From an uncultured Muribaculaceae bacterium (GTDB taxonomy: Bacteria; Bacteroidota; Bacteroidia; Bacteroidales; Muribaculaceae): a stretch of 62,699 nt of DNA. Both the position numbers and the translations under genes were made by a program. Positions 8,407 through 18,430 of this stretch are shown piece after piece. The stretch lies in NCBI GenBank assembly GCA_910588065.1, contig CAJUPZ010000016.1, forward strand, positions 1 through 62,699. Direction: 5' to 3'. Within the stretch, counting starts at the first letter, position 1. Every line of letters begins with the position of its first letter. Under the pieces are notes generated by a model. It had not been told where the DNA came from. It did not search any database and worked only from the letters and a program-made list of their open reading frames with translations.

Positions 8407-9741
8407 TCATTCTAAATTTGAGGTTGCGACTAATTGTACAAGTTTGTCGATTTCGGCCTTTGTCTGCATCTCAGTCACGGCGATGAGGATGGTGGAGGCG
8501 TCGATTTTTATACCGCCGAGAATCTCGTTTTCGAGGCAGAGACGCAGCAGGTTGTCGACATTGAAGGAGCATTTCATTGCAAATTCGTTGAGGAACGGTT
8601 TGCCGGGATATGCGAGGGTCATCTTGCCTGTAGCCGTGAGCCTGTCAGCGAGGTAGTGGGCGCCGTTCATGCCGGCGTCGCACACCTCTTTGAGGCCGTC
8701 CGGGCCGAGCAGGCTGAGGTATATGGCGGTATGGAGAGCCATGAGTCCCTGGTTTGAGCAGATGTTGCTGGTTGCTTTGTCGCGGCGGATGTGCTGCTCG
8801 CGGGCCTGGAGAGTGAGCACAAAAGTGCGGTTGTCGTTCTCGTCTGTGGTAGCTCCGACGATGCGTCCGGGCATCTTCCGTATCAGAGGCTTGGTGCAGC
8901 ACAGGAATCCGAGATACGGGCCGCCGTAGTGGAGCGGCATTCCGAGACTCTGGGCATCTCCGGCGGCAATGTCGGCACCCCATTCGCCGGGTGAGCGGAG
9001 TACCGCGAGGTCGGCGGCGATGCAGTTCATTATCATCAGCGCGCCTGCGGCGTGGATCTCCTCGGCGAATCCTGTGAGGTCCTCGATGATACCGAAATAG
9101 TTTGGCTGCGGCAGAATCACTCCGGCCACCTTGCCTTCGGCGAGCTTGACCCTGAGGTCGTCAAGCGAGGTTACGCCGTTGTCTGCCGCAATCTCCCTGA
9201 CCGTCACGCCGTGATAGCGTGCGTATGTGTTGATGACAGCACGCACTGCAGGACTGAGGGTGGCGCTGACAAGCACTGTGTCGCGCTTGCGGGTGGCTGC
9301 TGCAGCCATCATCATAGCCTCTGCGGTAGCCGTAGCGCCGTCGTACATGGAAGCGTTGCTGACCTCAAGGCCGGTGAGCTCCGCCATCATGCTCTGGTAT
9401 TCGAAGATGTACTGGAGTGTGCCTTGTGAAATTTCGGGCTGGTAGGGGGTGTAGGAGGTAAGAAACTCCGAGCGGCTGAGCAGGGCGGGTATCACCGCGG
9501 GGGTGTAGCGGTGGTAGAAACCGCCGCCGGCAAAGCATGTGAGCTGCTTGTTTTTAGCACCGAGAGCGTCAAAGAAATCGCGCACCTCTTTCTCGGTTTT
9601 TGCCGCGGGGAGTGCATAGCCGTTTTTGAGTCGCAGCTGCTGCGGCACGTCGGCATAAAGCTCTTCGATAGAGCGCACGCCGCAACGCTCAAGCATATCT
9701 GCCAAATCTGCCTGAGTGTGGGGGAAATAACGATGTGTCAT
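8407..9741 (-). CDS. gcvPA: Glycine dehydrogenase (decarboxylating) subunit 1
   Basis: 444 residues, the N-terminal half-equivalent of GcvP. The opening MTHRYFPHTQADLADMLERCGV and the segment FAGGGFYHRYTPAVI...SEFLTSYTPYQPEISQGTLQ are characteristic of the family; this subunit has the aminotransferase fold but no PLP lysine and forms the (alpha-beta)2 enzyme with GcvPB. It sits between gcvH (14 bp upstream) and gcvPB (3 bp downstream). Complete and unremarkable. Confidence 0.95.
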   Translation of the reverse strand: MTHRYFPHTQADLADMLERCGVRSIEELYADVPQQLRLKNGYALPAAKTEKEVRDFFDALGAKNKQLTCFAGGGFYHRYTPAVIPALLSRSEFLTSYTPYQPEISQGTLQYIFEYQSMMAELTGLEVSNASMYDGATATAEAMMMAAAATRKRDTVLVSATLSPAVRAVINTYARYHGVTVREIAADNGVTSLDDLRVKLAEGKVAGVILPQPNYFGIIEDLTGFAEEIHAAGALMIMNCIAADLAVLRSPGEWGADIAAGDAQSLGMPLHYGGPYLGFLCCTKPLIRKMPGRIVGATTDENDNRTFVLTLQAREQHIRRDKATSNICSNQGLMALHTAIYLSLLGPDGLKEVCDAGMNGAHYLADRLTATGKMTLAYPGKPFLNEFAMKCSFNVDNLLRLCLENEILGGIKIDASTILIAVTEMQTKAEIDKLVQLVATSNLE

Positions 9742-9755
9742 GACTTAAAGTGTTA

Positions 9756-10136
9756 TCAGTGGGCTGCTTCCGAGGCGCAGAATGCGGCGTAGGCCTCCGC
9801 ATCCATCAGGTCATCGAGCTGTGAGGGGTCGGAGAGTTTCACTTTGATTATCCAGTTTGCCATGCAGTCTTCGTTTACCAGGCGAGGGTTCTCCTCCAGG
9901 GCTTCGTTGATTTCGATCACTTCGCCGCTCACAGGGGCGATGAGGTCGCTGGCGGCCTTTACGCTCTCAACAGCGCCGAAATCCTCGCCGGCCTCAATTT
10001 CGTCACCCTCTTCGGGCATGTCAACGTACACAACGTTGCCGAGGGCTTTCTGTGCAAAGTCTGAGATGCCGATTACAGCGTTTTCGCCGTCTACGGTCAC
10101 ATACTCGTGGGTCTTGGAAAAAAATGTCTTGCTCAT
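9756..10136 (-). CDS. gcvH: Glycine cleavage system H protein
   Basis: A 126-residue lipoyl carrier. The lipoylated lysine is Lys60 in GAVESVKAASD, the family's signature, and the N-terminal HEYV and the conserved NxxP-like segment EALEENPRLVNEDCMANWIIKV are present. It shuttles the aminomethyl group from the P protein to GcvT and electrons to Lpd. A lipoate ligase gene in the same operon supplies its cofactor. Confidence 0.96.
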   Translation of the reverse strand: MSKTFFSKTHEYVTVDGENAVIGISDFAQKALGNVVYVDMPEEGDEIEAGEDFGAVESVKAASDLIAPVSGEVIEINEALEENPRLVNEDCMANWIIKVKLSDPSQLDDLMDAEAYAAFCASEAAH

Positions 10137-10149
10137 AGTGGTTTGAATT

Positions 10150-11256
<1,107 letters not shown>

Positions 11257-11262
11257 GATAAT

Positions 11263-12240
11263 TTAAATTAGGATGTTAATGAATTTTTCGTTGTCAAGGC
11301 CTGCTATCACCGCCCGCACATCAGTATCTGATAAAGCGTCGGCAATGGCGGTGCGGGTGTATTCAACCCCTCTCAGTTTGTCCAGCAGGGCAGTGTCGAG
11401 TTCGGCGATCAGAAAGAAGTCGCCGCTCAGGTTGATGCTGCGTATCAGGCTTCCGTCAGTATCGATATGGGCAGTGAACTCTCCGGCTCCGGCCACAAGC
11501 GAGTGGCGGCGGACAGCAGCGTCGGAGGTCTTGCGGAACACCCATGCATCGTCGGTGAGTTTTCCGGCCAGCAGTTCGATGTCGGCGACATCTGCCGCGC
11601 TCAGCACGAGGTGCCTGTCGCCGCACAGCTGGCTGCGTGTATGGCTCTTGAAATTCTCAAGGCTTATTGCGGAGTGGCTGCGTATGGTTGTTATCCGGGA
11701 GGCCACACTGGCAACTCCTTTCGATTCGAGTTTGGCCCGGGAGGGGGTTATGGCTCTGCACATAGCTGTAATGTCAGCATCGTACAACATCGTGCCGTGT
11801 ACAATGCATCGCCCGCAGCCGGGCAGGTGGTAGAAGGCGTTGCCGCTGACCTTAAGCCCGTCTATGAGCACATCGTTGCGAGAGGTGGATGAGGCATTCA
11901 TGCCGAGGTCGCGGAGCATCGCGGCAACCATGCCGGTATAGGCGGCGAAGGTTGTTGTGACGGAGGATGAGGATGTTATGAAGGAAAACATGATATTGTT
12001 GCGGTCGGCGAACACGCATCCTCCGCCGCTTTTGCGGCGACATACATTGATGTTGTTTTTGCGGCAATAATCCAGGTCAACCTCAAGGTCAACAATCTGA
12101 TTGCGGCCGCAGATAACGGTGGGGTCCACCTGCCACATAAAGAAGAGGTCATCCCTGCTGTTGCGGGCGAGCCATTCCTCCATGGCCAGATAAAAAGGGA
12201 GTGGCCGGGGAGTATTGTCCGGTAGAGAAACGTAAATCAT
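11263..12240 (-). CDS. lplA: Lipoate-protein ligase A
   Basis: A ligase of about 325 residues that activates free lipoate with ATP and attaches it to carrier lysines such as that of GcvH. The core motifs ICGRNQ, RRKSGGGCVFAD and the later KVSGNAFYH are those of LplA. The start at 12240 (MIYVSLPDNTPRPLPFYLAMEEWL) is chosen because the in-frame start 45 nt upstream overlaps the likely promoter and adds no conserved residues. As first gene of the gcv operon, it ties lipoylation to glycine cleavage expression. Confidence 0.92.
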   Translation of the reverse strand: MIYVSLPDNTPRPLPFYLAMEEWLARNSRDDLFFMWQVDPTVICGRNQIVDLEVDLDYCRKNNINVCRRKSGGGCVFADRNNIMFSFITSSSSVTTTFAAYTGMVAAMLRDLGMNASSTSRNDVLIDGLKVSGNAFYHLPGCGRCIVHGTMLYDADITAMCRAITPSRAKLESKGVASVASRITTIRSHSAISLENFKSHTRSQLCGDRHLVLSAADVADIELLAGKLTDDAWVFRKTSDAAVRRHSLVAGAGEFTAHIDTDGSLIRSINLSGDFFLIAELDTALLDKLRGVEYTRTAIADALSDTDVRAVIAGLDNEKFINILI

Positions 12241-12263
12241 TATGGTATTAGAATCAATACCCA

Positions 12264-12271
12264 CAAAAGTA
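12264..12271 (-). promoter_or_regulatory. Possible -7 element of the lplA-gcv operon
   Basis: TACTTTTG on the - strand fits TAnnTTTG and would start transcription about 15-20 nt before the lplA ATG. No good TTTG lies at the right distance, so only the -7 box is supported. Confidence 0.35.
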
Positions 12272-12347
12272 AGACTTTTCCGCAAAAATAAAGTGTCAGC
12301 CGGCTAAAAAATAACCGGCAGAATATTTATTCATCACCACAACTCCG

Positions 12348-13586
12348 TTATTCTTTTGGGAGATAGGTGAGAGTGCATTCGCGCTGCGGATTGAGAATGA
12401 GGCGCGCGGCTGTGTTGACAGTGTCGGGGGTGAGGGCTCTGTAGCGCGGCAGCAGCGAGTTTATGTCCTCGCCGTGCATGGCGCACATTGCCAGATTCTG
12501 GGCTTTGCTCAGGCAGGTGGAGTTTGAAAAGAGGTAGTTGCTCTCGAATTTATTTACGGCGCGTTCGAGTTCGGCAGGCTCCACTCCTTTTTCAACCACC
12601 AGTTCCATCTGCTTGCGAAAAGCGTCAAATGCTTCTTTGACAGTGGTTTCATCGCTGTGTTTGAGCCTGCCGTTGAGCAGAAAATAGCCGGGGTCGTCGC
12701 TGCCGAGAATAGAGGCGTCAGCCTCGGTGAATGGGGTGTCGGTAGCAATCAGGTTGCGGTAGAAGCGCGATGCCTTGCCGACGGCGAGAATGTCAGAGAG
12801 AATGTCGGCGGCCTCATAAAGCGGGTGGCCATACTCCATCATAGGATACGCAATGGCAATCATTGCCTGCGGCACGCTGCGGCGCACTGTGACTGAGCGG
12901 GGAGTCTCGACAGGCGGCTCTGCCGGATAGGTGCGGGGCGCAATGGGGCGTGAGGGAATGTCGCCAAACCATTTTTCGGCAAGCTCACGGGTGCGCTCCG
13001 CTGAAATGTTTCCGGCAACGGCAAGCACAGCGTTGTTCGGCGCGTAGTGTGAGTAGAAAAAAGCCTTCACATCCTCATGCGTCACGGCTCTGACATGGTC
13101 GGGAGATTTGCCGAGTGTCTGCCAGGCGTAGGGGTGCTTTTTGAAAACAGTGGAGCGGAGCAGGGCGCTGAAGTCGCCATAAGGGCGGTTGAGGCATGTT
13201 TGCTGAAACTCCTCGCACACAACGTTTTTCTGCACGTCGAGCACTTTGTCGGAGAAAGCGAGGGCGAGCATCCTGTCGCTCTCCGCCCAGAATGCTGTCT
13301 CGGCATTGCAGGCCGGCATCACTTCGTAGAAGTTTGTATAGTCGTTAGATGTCCAGGCGTTGTTCCATCCTCCCGCAAGTTCAATGGCGTTGTCAAAGTC
13401 GGCCACGTTTGCCGAGCCGCCAAACATCAGGTGCTCGAACAGATGGGCGAGCCCGGTGAGCTGCGGTGACTCATCCTTGGCTCCCACCCGGTATAGTATG
13501 TTGACCACAACAGTGCTGCAGGTGGTGTCATGGTGATGAACCACCCTCAGGCCGTTTGGCAGGGTGAACGATGTGTGGTCAATCAT
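12348..13586 (-). CDS. M16 family zinc metallopeptidase
   Basis: A 412-residue insulinase/processing-peptidase-type protein. The inverted zinc motif HxxEH is His48-Leu-Phe-Glu51-His52 in GLAHLFEHLMFGGS, with the distal glutamate expected in NVVCEEFQQTC. The C-terminal half resembles the inactive M16_C domain, so this single-ring-half form would dimerise. No signal peptide is evident, so it is likely cytoplasmic. It lies 3 bp behind a cyclophilin gene, pointing to a protein-processing operon; the substrate cannot be told. Confidence 0.92.
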   Translation of the reverse strand: MIDHTSFTLPNGLRVVHHHDTTCSTVVVNILYRVGAKDESPQLTGLAHLFEHLMFGGSANVADFDNAIELAGGWNNAWTSNDYTNFYEVMPACNAETAFWAESDRMLALAFSDKVLDVQKNVVCEEFQQTCLNRPYGDFSALLRSTVFKKHPYAWQTLGKSPDHVRAVTHEDVKAFFYSHYAPNNAVLAVAGNISAERTRELAEKWFGDIPSRPIAPRTYPAEPPVETPRSVTVRRSVPQAMIAIAYPMMEYGHPLYEAADILSDILAVGKASRFYRNLIATDTPFTEADASILGSDDPGYFLLNGRLKHSDETTVKEAFDAFRKQMELVVEKGVEPAELERAVNKFESNYLFSNSTCLSKAQNLAMCAMHGEDINSLLPRYRALTPDTVNTAARLILNPQRECTLTYLPKE

Positions 13587-13589
13587 CTG

Positions 13590-14438
13590 TCAGCGCACTA
13601 CTTTGGCAGATATGATCTTTATATCGTCAAGAGGGCGGTCGTTGGGGTCGGTTTCCGCTTTCTGGATTTTGTCAACCACCTCCATGCCTGAAACCACCTC
13701 GCCGAAAACAGTGTATGAGCCGTCGAGATGAGGTGTGCCGCCTACTGTTGAATATGCTTCTCTCTGTTCGGCAGTGAGGGTATCCGGCGCGGCTGCTGCT
13801 GCGCTGTCGGTCTGGGCTATGAACTTATCCTGCAGTTCCTGTAGCGCGGCCTGGTTTTTGTCGCGGCGAAGTGCCATGATGGTGTCTCGGTGCTGCATCA
13901 CCAGCGAGTTGAAAATCTCCTGTTTCTGCTGCTGGATGCGGCGGGCATCCATCTGGTTAAGCTGTCCTTCGTTGTACACCTTGCCGGTGACAATGTAGAA
14001 CTGCGAGCCGCTGCTCTTCTTCTCGGGGTTCACCGAGTCGCCCTCTCTTGCGGCGGCGAGTGCACCGCGTTTGTGGAAGTGCTTGGGATAAACGAATTCG
14101 GCCTCTATTTTATAGTCGGGGTCTCCCATGCCGAGCATTTTGCCTTTCGGTGCGTTTTTTGAGGTGGGGTCGCCGGTCTGGACCATGAAGTCGTTGATAA
14201 CGCGGTGAAACAGAACGCCGTCATAAAAGCCTGAGTCAACGAGTTTTACAAAATTTTCGAGGTGGCGTGGGGTGTCCCCGTAGAGGAGTATGCGGATGTC
14301 GCCCATAGTGGTGTTGAGATCCACAAGCACATCCTTATTGCTGTCGGTAGATGGAGCCATTGCTGAAATATTGTGGGTGCCGGCGAAGATGGCAGCGGCA
14401 GCGGCCACGGCGGCGGTAAGTGATTTGAATGAAAACAT
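13590..14438 (-). CDS. Cyclophilin-type peptidylprolyl isomerase, exported
   Basis: A periplasmic prolyl cis-trans isomerase. Two halves of the cyclophilin fold are seen (FYDGVLFHRVINDFMVQTGDP and GSQFYIVTG, then LDGSYTVFGEVVSGMEVVDKI), separated by a helical insert of about 70 residues with many Gln/Ala. The start at 14438 (MFSFKSLTAAVAAAAAIFAG) gives a clean signal peptide; an ATG at 14462 overlaps the upstream stop in an ATGA and is also possible, adding 8 residues. The gene precedes the M16 peptidase by 3 bp, so both probably serve protein quality control. Confidence 0.9.
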   Translation of the reverse strand: MFSFKSLTAAVAAAAAIFAGTHNISAMAPSTDSNKDVLVDLNTTMGDIRILLYGDTPRHLENFVKLVDSGFYDGVLFHRVINDFMVQTGDPTSKNAPKGKMLGMGDPDYKIEAEFVYPKHFHKRGALAAAREGDSVNPEKKSSGSQFYIVTGKVYNEGQLNQMDARRIQQQKQEIFNSLVMQHRDTIMALRRDKNQAALQELQDKFIAQTDSAAAAAPDTLTAEQREAYSTVGGTPHLDGSYTVFGEVVSGMEVVDKIQKAETDPNDRPLDDIKIISAKVVR

Positions 14439-14458
14439 TGTATTGGTGCGGAGAGGGG

Positions 14459-14836
14459 TCATATCAGGCTCGACGGGTGGAGCCGTTTGTATATTCTGCG
14501 GAAATTGTCATCGGCAGCGCTCAGGGAGTCAGCCTTGTCGGCATAGTCAGCGCCCCAGATGCCGGCGATGAGGTCGGGCAGGTACTTGCGCTCGCGGTCT
14601 TTGTCGATGGCGGCGGCGATGAGGGTGCTTATCTGCGGAGCGTATGCCTCGGAGCCGATTGCTGCGAGATAGCGCGCGGCGCTTGCCACAAACTGGCCTG
14701 AGGCGTCAACGCTTATCATGTTGGCGATAAGCTCGTCCATGATATCATCGCACAGCCCTATATGGTTGGCTATGTATTCGTATGTCAGCAGTCCGTCGGT
14801 GTCCTTGGACAGTCGCTTTTTGAGTTCTTCGTCCAT
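14459..14836 (-). CDS. Conserved hypothetical alpha-helical protein
   Basis: 125 residues from the ATG at 14836 (MDEELKKRLSKDTDGLLTYEYIANHIG); a start 24 nt earlier is less likely. No signal peptide or membrane segment; predicted mostly helical. I do not recognise a domain. It heads the cyclophilin-M16 operon and its stop overlaps the alternative cyclophilin start, so translation may be coupled. A TATGTTTG at 14878-14871 may be its -7 promoter element. Confidence 0.7.
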   Translation of the reverse strand: MDEELKKRLSKDTDGLLTYEYIANHIGLCDDIMDELIANMISVDASGQFVASAARYLAAIGSEAYAPQISTLIAAAIDKDRERKYLPDLIAGIWGADYADKADSLSAADDNFRRIYKRLHPSSLI

Positions 14837-14870
14837 TTGTTTAGAATGAGATGTTTGCAAAAATCGGTTA

Positions 14871-14878
14871 CAAACATA
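14871..14878 (-). promoter_or_regulatory. Possible -7 element for the 14836 operon
   Basis: TATGTTTG on the - strand matches TAnnTTTG, 35 nt upstream of the ATG at 14836. No clear -33 box is seen. Confidence 0.35.
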
Positions 14879-14931
14879 GCTATTTTTTTTGAATAGTTGG
14901 TGAAATATTTCGTAGTAATGACAACTTCAGC

Positions 14932-14939
14932 TAACTTTG
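14932..14939 (+). promoter_or_regulatory. -7 promoter element of the phoH gene
   Basis: TAACTTTG, an exact TAnnTTTG match, 36 nt before the PhoH start. A weak TTTCG at 14908 is about 20 nt upstream and may be the -33 box. Confidence 0.55.
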
Positions 14940-14974
14940 CCATGTTTTTCATTTAAAAAGACACACACGCACTA

Positions 14975-15964
14975 ATGATTGAACGCATTGTTATAATCGA
15001 CCGGGTTGACCCTGTAAGTTTCTATGGGGTGAACAATTGCAATATGCAGCTGATACGCAATCTCTTTCCGAAACTGCGCATGGCCGCCCGCGGCAGTGTA
15101 ATCAAGGTTATCGGGGATGAGAACGAAACCGCCGAATTTGAAAAGAAAATCCATGAGTTTGAAGACTATTGCGTGAAGTATAACAAACTCACTGAGGATG
15201 TGATACTTGATATTCTCCACGGTGACGCGCCAAAGGATGTCAAGAGCGACGGCGTGATTATATTCGGCGTAAACGGCAAGCCTATAAGCGCGCGAAATCC
15301 CAACCAGCAGCGCCTTGTGGAGGCGTTCAATAAAAACGACCTCACTTTTGCCCTCGGACCTGCCGGCACCGGCAAAACATACATTGCCATAGCGCTCGCC
15401 GTGAAGGCCTTGAAAAATAAGGAAGTGCGGAAGATTATCCTTTCACGCCCCGCCGTTGAGGCCGGCGAGAAGCTCGGTTTCCTGCCCGGAGATATGAAAG
15501 ACAAGATTGACCCGTATCTGCAGCCGCTGTATGATGCGCTTGAGGATATGGTGCCGGCTGTGAAGCTCAAGGAGTATATGGAGACCAATGTCATCCAAAT
15601 CGCGCCCCTGGCTTTCATGCGCGGACGCACCCTCAACGATGCCGTGATAGTGCTTGATGAGGCGCAAAACACCACCACCCATCAGATAAAGATGTTCATG
15701 ACCCGTCTGGGCATGAATGCTAAGATGATTGTCACCGGCGATGCGACGCAGATAGACCTTCCGCGCAGTGTGCCCTCCGGCTTGATCCGGGCTCTGCGCA
15801 TTCTTGACGGGGTGGAAGGGATAGGCAAAGTGGAGTTCGGCAAGAAAGACATTGTGCGTCATGCGCTTGTGCAGCGCATTGTCGAGGCTTACGAGCGCTT
15901 TGACCACGAGGCTGAGGAGAGCCGCCGGTCAGAGTCCGCCGGAGATGCTGCTCCCGGAGTCTAA
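14975..15964 (+). CDS. PhoH family ATPase
   Basis: A 329-residue cytoplasmic P-loop ATPase. Walker A is GPAGTGKT in TFALGPAGTGKTYIAIALAVKAL, Walker B is VIVLDEAQN, and the conserved RGRTLNDA and GDATQIDLP segments are all present; the N-terminal ~90 residues form the KH-like part seen in PhoL-type members. The family is linked to RNA metabolism and ribosome-related stress. Its 3' end overlaps the converging O-antigen-ligase-like gene by 36 bp. Confidence 0.93.
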   Translation: MIERIVIIDRVDPVSFYGVNNCNMQLIRNLFPKLRMAARGSVIKVIGDENETAEFEKKIHEFEDYCVKYNKLTEDVILDILHGDAPKDVKSDGVIIFGVNGKPISARNPNQQRLVEAFNKNDLTFALGPAGTGKTYIAIALAVKALKNKEVRKIILSRPAVEAGEKLGFLPGDMKDKIDPYLQPLYDALEDMVPAVKLKEYMETNVIQIAPLAFMRGRTLNDAVIVLDEAQNTTTHQIKMFMTRLGMNAKMIVTGDATQIDLPRSVPSGLIRALRILDGVEGIGKVEFGKKDIVRHALVQRIVEAYERFDHEAEESRRSESAGDAAPGV

Positions 15965-17407
15965 CAATCTCCTCAGGCTCCTTATGCTGTCGCGCATCTC
16001 GGTGAGGTGGCGGCGCATGTCGGCTGTAGCGGGCGATTTAACCTTCGGCTCAAGACTCAGCGCCACAGAGCATTCGCGCTCAAACGCTGCGCTGTCGAAG
16101 CTGGCCGGAGCGGCGTGGAGCTTTGCAAGCAGGTAGTGGGGATATAGCCGTGACGGCAGCCGGTTTGAGGCCCGTATGAACCATTGTTTGGCCTGAGCGG
16201 GATTGCCTGTATCCTGACTGTTGCGGCCAAGCAGGTTGAGAAACATAGGGTCGGAGCTTACCTCCACGCCACGCAGCAATATGCTGTCGGATTTGGCATA
16301 CATCCTCGAATTGCGCAGGGCTTTTCCGTAGTCAAACAGAAAATTGTGGTTCCAGCCGAGAGTCCCTGCAATGGAGTCGAGGGTGCGGATGTCGCGCGGT
16401 GCGAGTTTGTGGACGTAGGCATAGCGCATGCTGTTCCACTGCCTGACTTGACTGCCGCGCCGCTCGGTGGTGATGATAGCCGCAGCCGCTGTCAGCGCTG
16501 TGACCACGCACACTGCCAATGGCAATAACCGTTTCCGGCTCATGCCGGCAAGTATTCCGGAAATGACCAACGCCGCGGCGCTGCCCATGAACAGGCTGAA
16601 CTGCAGCGGGTAGGAGCTGAAACAGACTATGCCGAAGGCTATAATGCTCCCGGCAATGCCGTAGCGTGCCGCCAGCCACGATGATACGCCGCCCCATATG
16701 AGCAGCCCCATGAAAAGAGCTGCGGCGGGGAGACCGAAGGCTATTCCTATCTGAAGAAATTCGTTGAAAGCATATTCCGGCGAGCCGGCAACTTCGCTGA
16801 ATGAGCTGTCAGGCCGTGCTGTGAAGTACGCCTCCTGGGCTTTGCCGATAGCACCGGCAACATGATTCCATCCTACTCCGGTCAAGGGCGATTCGGCACA
16901 TGCCGAAAGCTCTGTGCGCCACAGAAACAGCCGTCCTATCGCTGACGCCGGTTTGAGATAGTAAGCGCACGCTAATGCCGCAACAGTCAACAAACTCCAT
17001 GCTATGACAGCCTTGCGCCCCGGGCGGCACAGACAGCCGGTGCCGAAGGCCACGGCAAGACAGCCCGCTGCCGCCGCTATCCATCCGGTGCGACCCATCA
17101 GTACAGGCATTATGCCGATTGCGAGCAGCAGATAAGCTGTAGCTATCCAACTGACAGCCCTGGCGCGGCAGCGCAGAGCGGCGTGCATAGCCAAAGGCAT
17201 TGCCATTGCAAGAAAGCCGCAATATGGCCCCGGATTGAAAAACGACCCTGTTGCCGGATAGCGCGAGTGGAGACTGTGAGCAAGTCCAAACAGCTGCGCC
17301 CACCCGAGGAGGCATTGCCACAGGGCCACCGCAAGAACGGCCGCGCAGAGGATATTGACGACCAATGACTTGCCGCTCAGTGGATTCGTTTGAGTATTCT
17401 GTCCCAT
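15929..17407 (-). CDS. O-antigen ligase/Wzy-like membrane protein with C-terminal TPR
   Basis: 492 residues with about ten hydrophobic segments in the first 300 residues and the motif TGSFFNPGPYCGFLAM that resembles the Wzy/WaaL family's conserved loop, followed by about 190 hydrophilic residues with TPR-like repeats (FLNLLGRNSQDTGNPAQAKQWF). Such TPR-tailed ligase-like proteins join glycans or glycosylate proteins at the outer face of the inner membrane; the substrate here is unknown. The start lies 31 bp inside lepB, and the 3' end overlaps phoH, so it is squeezed between two genes. Confidence 0.8.
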   Translation of the reverse strand: MGQNTQTNPLSGKSLVVNILCAAVLAVALWQCLLGWAQLFGLAHSLHSRYPATGSFFNPGPYCGFLAMAMPLAMHAALRCRARAVSWIATAYLLLAIGIMPVLMGRTGWIAAAAGCLAVAFGTGCLCRPGRKAVIAWSLLTVAALACAYYLKPASAIGRLFLWRTELSACAESPLTGVGWNHVAGAIGKAQEAYFTARPDSSFSEVAGSPEYAFNEFLQIGIAFGLPAAALFMGLLIWGGVSSWLAARYGIAGSIIAFGIVCFSSYPLQFSLFMGSAAALVISGILAGMSRKRLLPLAVCVVTALTAAAAIITTERRGSQVRQWNSMRYAYVHKLAPRDIRTLDSIAGTLGWNHNFLFDYGKALRNSRMYAKSDSILLRGVEVSSDPMFLNLLGRNSQDTGNPAQAKQWFIRASNRLPSRLYPHYLLAKLHAAPASFDSAAFERECSVALSLEPKVKSPATADMRRHLTEMRDSIRSLRRLLDSGSSISGGL

Positions 17408-18270
17408 TTTATTTTGTCATTGCGCTCCGACCACCATATAAAGGCTGCACGGCCCACTACAAACGGCTCAGGCACGAGCCCCCAGTAGCGCGAGTCAAGC
17501 GAGGCAACAGCGTTGTCGCCCGCAGCAAAATAGTAGTTTTCGCTGAAAGTGTACTCCTTTACCGGCTTTCCGCCAAGACTCACACCCGAGCTGTCGATGC
17601 CGAGGCTCTTGCCGCTCTCCCATTCGATTATCTTGCGGTAACGGCGGGCGTCTTGTGGAGTGAGGGTCAGCGTCATACCCTTTGCCGGCACTGTCAGCGG
17701 ACCGAAATCGCGTATCGTCCACCGGTCGATGCTGTCGCTGACGTCACACATATATCCGCGCAGATTTTCAGCACGGGCGGTTGAGTCATCAGGGTAATAA
17801 TTGCGGAAAACTCTCTCGGAGGCATATCCTTTCAGAGTGTCGGAATTTACTATATACCTGAACCGGCTTATGGCTACTGTGTCACCCGGAATACCTATCG
17901 CCCGCTTGATATAATACCTTGGCCAGTTCATTGAAATTGTGTCCCAGCTGTTGCGGTACACAAAGTTGAAAACAATGACATCCCCGCGCTTTATTTTGCG
18001 CAATGACGGCGAACGCCACACCTCTACCTTTTCGCCACGTGCGGCCTTGTAAAAATCAAAAAAGCGCGATCCGGTGACAATCTTGTCCACAAGCACTATG
18101 TCACCCGGCACAATCTCCGGCTGCATCGAATCGCTCGGTATGGTGAACGATGAGTACACCACACTGATGCAGAACAGATAAAGCGCAACGAGCGCCCCGG
18201 CCGATATTACCAGCCGGCACGCCACGTCAATAACCTTCAGGGCTATCTTCTTGTAATTGAGGTTTGACAT
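17377..18270 (-). CDS. lepB: Signal peptidase I
   Basis: A membrane serine protease that cleaves Sec signal peptides. After one transmembrane helix (about 20-40), the catalytic Ser48 is in FTIPSDSMQPEIVPGD and the general-base lysine in YYIKRAIGIPGDTV. The C-terminal box ending GDNAVASLDSRYWGLVP is the family's GDN-SxDSR motif. The ATG at 18270 is preferred to the GTG immediately before it. At 297 residues it is larger than typical Gram-positive forms. It is followed directly by the ligase-like gene with a 31-bp overlap. Confidence 0.93.
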   Translation of the reverse strand: MSNLNYKKIALKVIDVACRLVISAGALVALYLFCISVVYSSFTIPSDSMQPEIVPGDIVLVDKIVTGSRFFDFYKAARGEKVEVWRSPSLRKIKRGDVIVFNFVYRNSWDTISMNWPRYYIKRAIGIPGDTVAISRFRYIVNSDTLKGYASERVFRNYYPDDSTARAENLRGYMCDVSDSIDRWTIRDFGPLTVPAKGMTLTLTPQDARRYRKIIEWESGKSLGIDSSGVSLGGKPVKEYTFSENYYFAAGDNAVASLDSRYWGLVPEPFVVGRAAFIWWSERNDKIKWDRILKRIH

Positions 18271-18372
18271 CACCCTGCAAAAATACTAAAAATCTGCATA
18301 ATAATGCGCTAAGACTCAATCTTAAAAATATATTTGAAAAATGGCGGGAAGGGTGATATTTAACACTGCAAA

Positions 18373-18405
18373 TTTGCAGTAGCGGGCTGCTATGTTGTAT
18401 ATTTG
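18373..18405 (+). promoter_or_regulatory. Bacteroidetes-type promoter of the transglutaminase-like gene
   Basis: TTTG (18373-18376), 21 nt spacer, TATATTTG (18398-18405): a full consensus match. The ATG at 18431 is 26 nt past the -7 box, so the leader is only about 20 nt. Confidence 0.65.
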
Positions 18406-18430
18406 TGGCAAACAATTTCAAGCGCGGTCT

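Noticed and set aside
12298..12320. Terminator between the M16 gene and lplA
   Set aside because: The stem is only 5 bp with an 11-nt loop and no T-run follows on the - strand.
12241..12347. Glycine riboswitch before lplA/gcvT
   Set aside because: The leader is too short and lacks the paired aptamer structure; lplA's likely transcript start is only about 15-20 nt before its ATG.
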